From positions 736,938-764,022 of the forward strand of contig CAMPET010000001.1 of assembly GCA_946803715.1 (NCBI GenBank): a stretch of 27,085 nt of DNA. Direction: 5' to 3'. Made by a program: the position numbers and the translations under genes. Below, piece after piece: positions 1 through 10,000 of the stretch; within the stretch, counting starts at the first letter, position 1; each line of letters begins with the position of its first letter. The notes beneath the pieces are model-generated. The model saw only the letters and a program-made list of their open reading frames with translations. It did not search any database and had not been told where the DNA came from. The stretch is from Beroe ovata (Eukaryota; Ctenophora; Nuda; Beroida; Beroidae).

Positions 1-30
1 ACACACACACACACACACACGCACACACAG
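1..30. repeat. (AC)n microsatellite at left edge
   Basis: An almost pure AC dinucleotide run, interrupted once by GC, lies at the left edge. It falls in the intron that follows the last visible exon of the minus-strand nuclear-type gene (donor at 108-107), so it is intronic and is probably cut by the window edge. Confidence 0.9.
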
Positions 31-108
31 GATTATAACACATCAACTCATTAACACTTTCAGTAACAACATGTATAGAGAGAGAGGGGGATAAGATGAT
101 AAGTTCAC

Positions 109-2414
109 CTGGCTCTAACGATTCCTCCACCGGAGCACTCTCCACTGGATCGGGCAACTTGAACTTCTCGAATATTTTGTTGAAAATGTAGTACGTGGGA
201 TTTGTCCTCTCCAGCCCCTCAGTCCGCCAGTCTATCTCTACTCCCATAGCGGTCGCGCTTGTCGGACCAGACATCTTGGATTGTACTTCCTCCTTCATCT
301 CCCGAATCCGCTGTCCGCGCTTCTTTCTCTTCTTCTTCTTCTTCTCCCCGCCGCCCTGCGGGTTGTCAGCTGATCCAATACCAAAACAGGGAACCCCACA
401 AATTCTATCAGAGTTTTTTTGAAGCGTTTCACGGCGCCTAGCCGTAGGACTATCAAAACTAGTGAATCAACTAGAAATTGTTAATTGCTCGCTTAACACA
501 TCAGTATCCTCCTCACCTGGGATTTGCTGGTTGCAAAGTCGAATGACTGGCTATCGAAACTCTGACTTTGTCTAACTTCCTCCTGTTCCTGTTGTGAACA
601 GAGTTAACTAAAACATCTAAGATTTGAGGTGAACATGTGATGTAATATCTGTTAGTAGCTTCTCTTACCTTTAGCTCCTTAGACTCCTCAACAGCAACAT
701 GATCAATATGGTGTGAACCATTAGCAACAATAACACCACTCTTCACTTCCTCTTTTTCTGCCTCGATTCTTGCTGTGATTGATGCGGCGAGATTAGCTTG
801 TCTCTCACTCTCAGCCTCCACCGCAGCTTGCCGCGCAGCTTCCTCTTCAGTCAGCACTCCAGCATCGGCATTCGGCTTCACCTCAGCGTCAGACTGATTA
901 TCTACATCCATTTCTGTGTCTCTTTGAGCTTCAATTTCAGATCCTTCCTGTTCAGCGATGCTTTCGGCCTCCGTCCTTTGGCGTTCTTCTTCAACAAGTC
1001 TTTCGGTCTCAACTTTTTGCCTTTCCAGTTCAGCATTCCTTTCGGCCTCCAATCTTTGCCTTTCTTCTTCAGCAAGTTTTTCGGCCTCAACTCTTTGTCC
1101 CTCTTGTTCAGCATTCTTTTCGGCCTCCACCTTTGGGCGTTCTTCTTCAGCAATTTTTTCGGCCTCAATTCTTTGCCTTTCCAGTTCAGCATTCTTTTCA
1201 GCCTCCATCTTTTGCCTTATTTCTTCAGCTTGTTTTTCGGCCTCATCTCTTTGCTTCGCTTGTTCGGCAATACTTTCGGCTTCCATCCTTTGGCGATCTT
1301 CTTCAGCAAGTTTTTCGGCCTCAATTCTTTGCCTTTCCAGTTCAGCATTCCTTTCGGCTTCCATTCTTTGGCGTTCATCTTCAGCAAGTTTTTCTGCCTC
1401 AATTCTTTGTCTTTCCAGTTCAGCATTCCTTTTTGCCTCCATTCTTTGCCTTTCTTCCTCAGCAAGTTTTTCTGCCTCAATTCTTTGCCTTTCCAGTTCA
1501 GCATTCCTTTCGGCTTCCATTTTTTGCCTTTCTTCCTCGGCAAGTTGTTCGGCCTCAAGTCTTTGTCTCTCTTGTTCAGCATTCTTTTCGGCTTCCATCT
1601 TTTGCTTTATTTCTTCAGCTTGTTTTTCTGACTCAATCTCTTCCCTCTCCGCCTCAGGCTCTTCAACTCCCTCCTCTTCTCTCATTGAATCACCACCTGA
1701 ATTATCAGCTCCTTGTGCAGATTCGACTGGAGACTGATCTCCCCCTTGGGATGATTCGCCGACATTGGACTCCTCCACTGACGCATCGAGCTCTGATGTT
1801 TCCTCTTGTGATGCTGCCTTCTGTCTTGCTGATCTTCGGCTCCCGCCACCAGCCCCCCTCCCTCGTCCTCGGCCCCGTTTCGGCGCCTCGAAGTCTGAGT
1901 CAGAGTCTTTCTCATCTGAACCAATGGATTCTGAAATTGAATTTCATGTCATTGGATCCTAAAGTAAAATGTTCAAAACCAACGGTTTTTGTAGTCTTAT
2001 AAATTTAAGAAATGTATGATTTGCTCGTATAAAAAGACACCTGATGTCCTGGATTTGCGCCTGCCTCTCGCCGCCCCACCCCTCTTCTTTCTGCCTCTAG
2101 TGGGCGTTCTGGCGGGCTCTGGGAGAAGCTCTCTGAACTCCTCATCTGAATCACTCAAGTCTTTGTACTCTGCATGGGGTGTAATCACTGCAGAACGTGT
2201 GTTGCTAAGCAACAATCATTTCACAACAGTTGATTTGGAATATGTTGCCAGGAATAAGCAACAATTATCATAGCAACACGCAACCTGCTGACTTAGTGCT
2301 CCTCCGTCCCGATGTTTTCCTCTTTGTACTCGTGGGCTGGTCATCGAGTTCATCTCCCTCAACGAAGTCCTCGTAAATCACTTTCTTAGATTCCCGCTTG
2401 CTCCGACGAGACAT
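109..2414 (-). CDS. N-terminal part of a charged, repeat-containing probable nuclear protein (partial)
   Basis: I do not recognise the family. Five exons can be joined on the minus strand: 2414-2285 (starts at ATG 2414), 2169-2041, 1930-669, 588-517 and 355-109. Junction phases agree at every step (1, 1, 0, 0; the last donor is phase 1), giving about 613 residues before the gene leaves the window. The N-terminus is basic then acidic (MSRRSKRESKKVIYEDF), followed by two SDSDEEF/SDSDFEAPKR-type patches and two RG/KR-rich stretches (RGRKKRGG, KRGRGRGRG) that look like nuclear targeting or nucleic-acid-binding segments. Next comes a 13-residue helical repeat array. The last visible exon has a polylysine run and then a more ordered segment containing IDWRTEGLERTNPTYYIF. 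The opening KKVxYxDF-acidic pattern loosely recalls RAD51AP1 and NUCKS1, but the resemblance is too short to assign. The start of exon 5 is the least certain boundary. Confidence 0.7.
936..1637 (-). repeat. 39-bp coding tandem repeat (18 copies of a 13-residue unit)
   Basis: Within exon 3 of the minus-strand gene, 18 consecutive 13-residue units follow the pattern xEAEkxAEexRQr (for example IEAEKLAEEERQR, MEAERNAELERQR). A nineteenth, degenerate unit follows. Units alternate between an N-A-E-L type and an L-A-E-E type, so the better DNA period is 78 bp. The composition (Glu, Arg, Lys, Ala, with one or two aliphatic residues per unit) predicts a long uninterrupted helix, either a single alpha-helix or an atypical coiled coil, since 13 is not a heptad multiple. 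The period is divisible by three, which keeps frames open on the opposite strand as well; those are not genes. Confidence 0.93.
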
Positions 2415-2959
2415 GATTACGCTAAAATGGAATATTATCGTTAGGAGTGGTAAACAACCATTGAGAAAAGGGGAAAAGTGGTAAATGATCAGAAAATATA
2501 AATGTTGCAGAAAAAGTTAACATTCCATCTTATGAAGCAGATATGGAAAGTTTTTGAATAAGTTACATATTATTATACATGATTTTTATACAATTAGTAC
2601 AAGTTGTGATATACAAATTAAAATCTGTGTCTGAAATCTGATAATATCGTCTGATGTACCTGTACCAAACGCACCATGGCCTATGAGCCCTAACCGTCAC
2701 AGGAGACGTGAGTCTAGATCATGGAATTTTCCTGTATAATTATGCATCCTCAGATTGCCAGCGGTTCTCAATTACCGCAGTATGACCTGGAAAATGTGCA
2801 AATTCCCTTCGATTGTCACCCTAATCCTAATTAACCTAGTTATCTTATTGCCATATCAAACCCTCCACTCTGCCCAAATTCTAACGTCCAGTTGTTGTTA
2901 CAGTAGATGTAAGACGTACAACATCTGTTTAATTGTTACGGTTATAACTGCGCGATTGT
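2415..2959. other. Intergenic spacer between two minus-strand genes
   Basis: This interval holds the 3' end of the CCDC89-like transcript and the promoter and 5' UTR of the downstream charged-protein gene. It is AT-rich, and I see no convincing open frame, RNA gene or recognisable regulatory motif. A short motif, ATTGTTACGGTTAT, occurs twice at 2931-2977, straddling the stop codon of the upstream gene. Confidence 0.6.
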
Positions 2960-5900
2960 TCAATTGTTACGGTTATTCATGTTCTCCCTCGCTGAAACGT
3001 GTCGTAGCTCTGCGTTCACCGATTGCTCCTTCCTCAACTCTTCTTTCGCCGCGTTCTTGAACTGAACCAACTCCCGTTCTAATCGCCGATATCTACAGGA
3101 TCAAGATGGGATGTTTGTGATTCTAATATTGCAGGGACGCCTGATTTATAGAGAGTATTTTACTGGCAGAAATTGGTGCGCAATTATAGTATGTAAATAT
3201 GAAATGTCACGGTAGAAAACTGAAACAAAATGTTCCTCACTTTTCTTTTTCATTGACCAGTTGCTCCTTTACATCTGTTAGTATTCTGTTAGAGTTAATA
3301 CTTTCATGTAATTTATCTAACTCCTTTTTTAACAATTCATTCTTTTCGCTGGTCTTCGCTTTTTGAGATTCGAGTTGTTTGATTTGGGAATCTTTATCCT
3401 GGGAGATTACCCTGTTAATAAGATCAAACGGATGAGAAGGATAAAAGTGACAAGAACATTGATCCCCTTGCACATGAGAGTATCTCTGAGAAATAGATAC
3501 GCGTTGTTCACGCGGTATACTCCGATCTAAACCTGAACAATTTTCCCCCTGTTGATGATTTCATCGGTCAATTTCTGTATCTCCTTCGATAATGCAGCGT
3601 TCCTGAGAGGGAGCAAGATATGAGAGTATATAATGATACGTTATCGGACACTCTCAGTAGCGTGGGAATTGGGACTCATCTACTGATAGCGGCAATATCA
3701 TATATAGATCATAGCATCACACGCGTTTAATATTGAAACAATCGCTTACATAGCTGGGAAAAAGGCAGCTTAGCTGCGGACACATGCCGTCTTTATATGG
3801 CTGGCCTAAGCGGGCAACTTACAAACCGCATACAATCTTCATTATAGCTGGTACATTATTAGCCCGTGATAAACCTACCTTGACTTTACAACTCAGGGTT
3901 AGGATCTGATAGAATACGGCCGATATGATAATTACTAAGCACGCATCCCAATCAACCCTGCCAGAAGCCTACTGACCCCCTACTGGCAATAAACTGACCC
4001 CTGGAAACCCCTACAATAACCCCCTGGAAACCCCAACAATAACCCCCCTGCGTTACTGCTTTACTGATCCACTGCGAGCACACTTACTGGTTTGTCTTAT
4101 CCTGAACAGCACTGTTCCTATGATCTAGATTGAGCTGTAACTCTGACACTGAAGTACGGTGTTTATTCCGCTCCACTTCCAACTCCTCGAGAATAAGCTT
4201 CTCTCTGTCAGTCATCTTCAAAATTGTTGCTTCCAACTCGGCTATTCTATCCAACTGAGAGACATGTCGTGTGTAACACAGTCATAGGCAAAATTAGTGC
4301 TTTGCAACAAAGTAACAACATCGTGGGTTGTTACAAAAACATTTCCCTGTGTTTGGCAAACCAGTGATTGTTGATATTTTCCCTGTTCTCTCTTCTCGTC
4401 CCTCAGAACACCCATCCCTCGATACAACTCCTGGTATTTCCCCCGTTCTGAAGCCAGGGCGGCACTTTCACCTGCCTCCAGCTCCTTCATGCGATGTTGA
4501 AGTGACGCCACCTTGCCCTTGTACTCATCCTGGGATAAAACTGTTTTTCTTCTTTATCAAATCTGGCAACATATTCGCTTGTTGCGTTATTGTTGTATTA
4601 TTGTTGTGGGCAACATATTCGCTTGTTGTGTTATTGTTGCCTTATTGTTGCATCGACACCGGCTTCAAATCTTCTTCTACTATGACAAGGAATCAGATAG
4701 AAATGTAGGCCATTCCATGCAAAATGTTTTATGCACACAACTTTATGCGCGCACCGTTTCACTTATAATCATTCAAAGGCTACGGTTACATATTGTGGAA
4801 CCTATGAAATCTCATACTGCACGCCTAAGTTGTGGTTTCGTATTTACCAACCTTCAGAGAGATCATTTCTCTGTGGTTGTCAGAGAGTTGGTCCCAGCGA
4901 ATTTCCAAAGTAGAAAACTTGTCTGAGAGCTTGTTGTGTGCTTGTTGCACCTTACTCCTTTCCTTTTCCTGAAATAGTGTGTGTGTGTGTGTGTGAGTTC
5001 GTGTGTGTCCGTGTTTGTATATGTGTCTGTGAGTGTTTGTGTGTGTGTGTGTATAGCTATGGATGAATGTGTTACTGTCTGTATATGTGTGTGTTTCTGT
5101 TTGTGTGTGTCTGTATCTGCGTGTGTCATTGTCCGTCACCTGCTGTTCGTGTTCAGCCTCACTTCTTTGCCAACGCTTCGTCATCTCATCCAATCTCTGC
5201 TTTAGTACACTGATCAACTCCACCTAATAAGCAGTGTTCAATCAAAACTGTTTGCGGGCTTTGAGCTCCCAGGGTAAGTTTCAAATAAACACGAAAAGGA
5301 GGCGCGCGCGGCGGCAACATAATCACATTTCCGCGCGAACGTCCCTGCCAAATTATACAATGTAAAATAGTACTGATAGATGTTTTTAGTGTGCAATTGT
5401 CACTGTGTGTCACAGTGTGACACTGCCACAGTGTGTCATAGTACTGCAGCCGCAGATAAAAACGAGAATAAAAAGGGAGTAACGTGGCAACGAGTTGAGA
5501 CCAGACCATGCATCATGTATTCATGGTCATGCTAATCAACGATAAAGTGCTAATTATGTGGAAAATGGAAATTTCGGGGCATACAAAACTTTTGCCAAAA
5601 TCTCAGGGGTTTCTCGAGTATTTTGTCAAAAACCGTTCTGACCCAAATTTACATTAAATTCCCACGCTATATACAACCTGACTAAGGTTTACTGTATAAC
5701 GTTACATATGTATACAATATAAATAATCGGCTGGAAAATGACGTTTTTAGATAATTCACCATTCCATAAACAATAAATAATATCTGATATTATGAAATAT
5801 GAATCAGTGTTCAAAATGAACCGCAAAAATTGATGACTAATGCAATGCATAGTCTGCATTCCCCCTAGCTACGTCACTGAAAAAAGGGGGACCAACTCTG

Positions 5901-6318
5901 TCGCGGGAAATTGAAGCTGTCACAAATTATGAATCGGTTAGGGAATTACTGATAAGAGAGGTCACTGTGACAAATTTCATGGCACAAACTTCATGGCACA
6001 AATTCCATGGCAGAAACAATAAGCATAGGAGGGGTAGCTCATGATTTGTGACCCGTCTATTTGTGACATGACACCACCTATGACCTCTGGAATTTGAAAT
6101 GTACATTTGAAATAGCATGTTACCTGTTGGTCTATCCGGTTATACAGTATCTCCATCTCGTTAACTTTCCCTTGCTCCCGGTTGATAAGAGGAGGCGATA
6201 TTGTTCGGGCATCGTCAACCATTTGTCTCAAAACCTCGGGTCTCATGCTAGTCATTCTGCTAGTTGGTAATTGTGTGACGTTATTATCAACTGAATGATC
6301 ACTGTTTATTAGTCGCAT
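2960..6318 (-). CDS. CCDC89: CCDC89-like coiled-coil protein, complete, 8 exons
   Basis: Exons are 6318-6124, 5223-5140, 4968-4852, 4529-4362, 4254-4088, 3602-3533, 3398-3241 and 3092-2960 (stop TGA). Phases match at all seven junctions and give 363 residues, close to the 374 residues I recall for human CCDC89. Blocks in the same order as CCDC89 include ELISVLKQRLDE (CCDC89 has a similar LICILKRRSDE), DKFSTLEIRWDQLSDNHREM, LKDEYKGKVASL, NRGKIVQ and a C-terminal ELRHVS. After an N-terminal segment with RPEVLRQMVDDARTI, nearly all the rest is predicted coiled coil. CCDC89 interacts with the HEY1 transcription factor in vertebrates; its biochemical role is poorly known. The exon 4 donor could instead lie further downstream at GTAACA (also phase 0, adding seven residues). 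The assignment rests on remembered family sequence, not a search. Confidence 0.72.
4977..5125. repeat. (GT)n-rich microsatellite in the CCDC89-like gene
   Basis: A GT/TG-rich, imperfect dinucleotide array fills most of the intron between exons 2 and 3 of the minus-strand coiled-coil gene (AC on the coding strand). It explains the Thr/His-rich and Val/Cys-rich translations seen here. Confidence 0.9.
5224..6123. other. First intron of the CCDC89-like gene
   Basis: This 900-nt intron is the longest of the gene. It contains three near-copies of a 14-bp unit (TTCATGGCACAAA-like) at 5971-6013 and a small palindromic TGTCACAGTGTGACA near 5408. No coding exon was found in it. Confidence 0.6.
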
Positions 6319-6925
6319 AACTGATGCGTTATTATCACATTATAGCTAATACAAACCCTATTACCAATATCATTTCCACAACTCCACAACACACAAAACC
6401 TAACATCCCCCAAATGCCCTCAACTCTCTCAACCTCCCAAAATCCCATAACCCCAACAGTACTCGGAAAACACCATTCGCGAGAAAGCAGTGTGGTTATT
6501 AATCACGGAATGTGAATTTTCCACTCTGAGTTGAGCACGTTCGTAGAAAACGTGTACTGAGTACCTAGTGAGTCACGGAATTCAAACATTATGTTTGGAG
6601 ATCCTGACTCTGGATTGGTCACTTGTGTGTCAGGTTAGCACTTCCTTTGTTCATTCTTTGCATGTTTCATTGTTTAGTCCATCTAGCATCATAGATGTTG
6701 CTTTTCTTACGACTTTTCGAACACAATACTAGCAATTATCTGATTCTATGTCGAGCTTTTGAACCCTGTTCAAAAACTTGGTTATCATAAGGTCGTTGAT
6801 TAGATAACTACCTAATTGAGTAATAAATGAAGATTTGTCAACGCAATGTAATAGCTATGCTGTGTAAAGCCATTTTCTATCATTAATAGTTTATTACTCA
6901 GAATCTTGATCAATCAAATGGCAAG
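6319..6925. promoter_or_regulatory. Head-to-head intergenic region
   Basis: The start codons of the minus-strand CCDC89-like gene (6318) and the plus-strand Ig receptor gene (6926) are only 607 bp apart and diverge. Both promoters and 5' UTRs, possibly shared, must lie here unless untranslated first exons lie further away. I cannot point to a defined core promoter motif. Confidence 0.5.
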
Positions 6926-7074
6926 ATGAATATCTTGGCAATCATGTAAGTCAGTGTTATAATAGTGATATTTTTCTATGCAATGCAACGGTTGAAATAC
7001 CCTTTTGTCACGAAAGTCCTCTAACTTGGATATTCTCAGATCACTTGTTGTTGTAGTAAGACACTCTGGTGCAG
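6926..7074 (+). other. Signal-peptide exons 1 and 2 of the Ig receptor
   Basis: ATG at 6926 opens a 20-nt coding stretch ending at a strong donor, AT|GTAAGT (phase 2). A 35-nt exon at 7040-7074 follows, ending G|GTGAGC (phase 1). Joined, they read MNILAI-ISLVVVVRHSGA, a start followed by a hydrophobic core and a plausible cleavage region. The phase-1 end enters the first Ig exon exactly in frame (VPDIFKF...). Both exons are too short to appear as open reading frames. Confidence 0.75.
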
Positions 7075-10000
7075 GTGAGCTCTGATAGATCTTATTTGGA
7101 TCTTATTTCACGAACGTTATTAAATGCGCTTAATAATTATTACTTAAGTCAAAATTGAGTACACAGAAGAAGTGCGGCTTGGGATATTTGAGTACAACCC
7201 TTCCACTCACACTCACACTCAAGCTGTACTTAACTCAGTGTGAGTTGTCTCATTTGGTGCGTTAGGGCAGCGTGACGAAGTTGACGCCGTACTTGTATCC
7301 TAGAAATGACTTGAATTTGTACTCAAATGTTTTTTTAGCACTAAGATGAGTGCCCTTGGAAGGGCTCTCAAGCTGCCATATTTCATGGCAGCTTGAAAAA
7401 TCTGTGGCCGATGAAAAATCTGTACTTTACGAAATTTGTACGAAATGAGCTGCATTTACGAAAGTGACTTTAAAACACGGTTAACAAACGACTGCTATCT
7501 GACTACCAAGCTCTCTGATTGGTTGGTATTTATATCACATAGCATGCGTTACCTCGATCACGTGCAAATTGGTGCAGTAATTCTGGGTGAAGTTTCCAGT
7601 TGAGTGCAACGCCCCCGGGTTGGAATGCTTCGCGAAGGACAGAATTTCTCGTACTTACATTAAGTTCGCACTCAAATTGGAACCTCAAAAGTTGAGCACA
7701 AGCTTCGTGAAAGAGGTCCTGCTAATTGTTTAAATGCACGAAAAACTCAGAATATTACTTTCAACAGTTCTTTAACTTCACTTCAGTCCCGGATATCTTC
7801 AAGTTTACTGCTCAACCAGAGTCTCAATCAGTCATAGAAGGAGAGTCTGTTACTCTCACTTGTGTGATAACTGGTAGAAACCAGGTGACAATTGCCTGGT
7901 ACAAACTTGATGAGGGATTCAATGTGCCTCCTAGGCAAGATTATATACTACCTGGTCAAAATGGTGCAGAGTTAACAGTTAATTCTGCTGATGTAAAGAA
8001 CAAAGCATGGTTTTATCAGTGTACAGCAAATTCTAGTGAAAATGAGATGATTTTCAGTAACGTTGCTAGAATTGAATATTCTGTGTCAGGTAAGCTTCCT
8101 AGTGGACTACATAGTACTTATTTCTTTGTTCTTTCCTAAGACTCACTACTACGTTACTTCAATGTAGTCACTTTTGAGTGGGCGTTGGGTTTCATACCTA
8201 ATGTATCCAAAAACTTTGAATCATAAAATTTTGTCAAACTAAATTGATCGTGATCTATAGGTAACTTCCAGGTAGTATTGTATTCTCGGGTCAGCAATAT
8301 GAGAACATCCCCAGAACTGTGGATAACCTTGATCCTGATGGGGTCGTCCTCGCATTGAAGTGTAATGGACATTCCAGTGACATTGACTCTGAGATAACTA
8401 GTGGAAAACCCTATAATGTCTACTGGTACAAGGACTCTGAGAGTAGCCCTGTCAATTATCCCAATATGTGGACTAACTATGCTTTACAGAAAGGGAAAGT
8501 TATAGGAGAAGTATTTGGAGCTGATTATGAAGCAGACTCTGGCAGATATGATCTTGTTATCTACAACGTTAAACCCAGTGATGCGGGGAAATACTACTGC
8601 AAAGCTGAATCAGCAACTGATTCTGTGACTTTCGGATCAACAATACTAACAGTAAATGGTTAGTTCAAAAAGATTTCATCCTGTTGTTCTCAATTGTTTA
8701 ATTGATGACCTAATCTATCTCGTAGTAAACGAAGTACAGTTTGAAATGAATGCTAGATCTACCACAACTGGATACACAATACAAGCTGTGACCAATGGGA
8801 AGTTGAAATCAGTTCCCAATGTTGGTGACAGTGTACTGCTCATGTGTGGAGCTGTGTGTAGATCAGCTGAGGGAAGCAATGATGTGCAGTATGAGTGGAC
8901 GAGGAATGGGGTAATCATTGCCTCAACAAGATTATCCACTGCTAAGATACAGGACACCGGTAAACTAACTTACACATGTAGAGTGAAGAATTGTGGCACG
9001 CCAAGTGGATCATCCATTGCGCTCAGTAACATTGCTGGTTAGTGGGTTGCGTTTTATAATTCTGGTTATGATTCCCATTAGGATACCCTAGAATACACTT
9101 AATAAGTTGGTACCCAGCGAGTGTACCAACCTATCTTAGTACGGGTACCAGGTACTTACCCCCCCTAATGCCCTTATGGTCTTGTAACATATCCTCCCAG
9201 CTGCCATCGTGGATTCCTCCACCTTCAAATTCATCTCATCTTCTTCCGAGTACATGGCATCAGATGGCTCTGGTTCATCTCTTCCTAAAATAGACTGCAA
9301 TGGATCACAGGATAGTAAAGACACCAGTTTTCTCACTGATGTTTACAAGAATGGGGTTGCTGTTGCAGCCACGGGAGGATATGTCTTCCAATCACCTCCT
9401 CATTCAACAGAAAGTAGAGTGTATCAATGTGTGGTTAGTAATCAAGGAGGAGATACAAAGTTTCTCAGGCAGAAAACTACAAATGTTGTCATTGCAGGTG
9501 GGTTCTATCTTAACAACTCAATTGCAATTACTATGACACGGAAATGACACGTGGTTGTAGTTGTCAATGATTTTCTAAAGATGATATTCATTCCAGCTGA
9601 CCCGACAGTGAGTGTATCAGCTGTCAAAAGATCCATTCAAGATGGGACTATTGCAACAATCATATGCAATGTTACTGGATATCCAATAGAATCTGCAACA
9701 GTTTCCAAAGATTCACTAACAATGGATTGTTTGAGTGGAGTGAAGATTGGGGATGCAGTGTGCTCAAAGAGTTCCAATTCCGGATCAGAATTTGTTACAA
9801 CTATTGAAAACTTTTCTTATGGGGATGCTGGATATTACAAATGTACTGTGACGACTCTGTGGTATAAGATTGATGGAACTCCAATGGGAAGTAGTGCAGA
9901 AAGCAGTGTTCAGCTCAAATATGGTTCGTATTTTCGCGTTTCATTTCCTCATCAAGAGCATACCTGTCTTTCGTGAACATTGTAAGCTTAAACAGTGCTA

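Noticed and set aside
798-1737. Two long plus-strand frames (277 and 259 codons), rich in Ser/Leu/Phe, opposite the minus-strand repeat gene
   Set aside because: They are the antisense readings of a 39-bp repeat; a period divisible by three keeps several frames open together. The minus-strand frame has matching splice phases and sensible composition.
4863-5205. Thr/His-rich and Val/Cys-rich frames on both strands
   Set aside because: Translation of a (GT)n microsatellite in an intron of the CCDC89-like gene.
6590-6634. Short frame ending DSGLVTCVSG that resembles the end of an Ig domain and is followed by GTTAGC
   Set aside because: No upstream B-strand half and no acceptor. The signal-peptide exons at 6926 and 7040 connect in phase to the first Ig exon without it.
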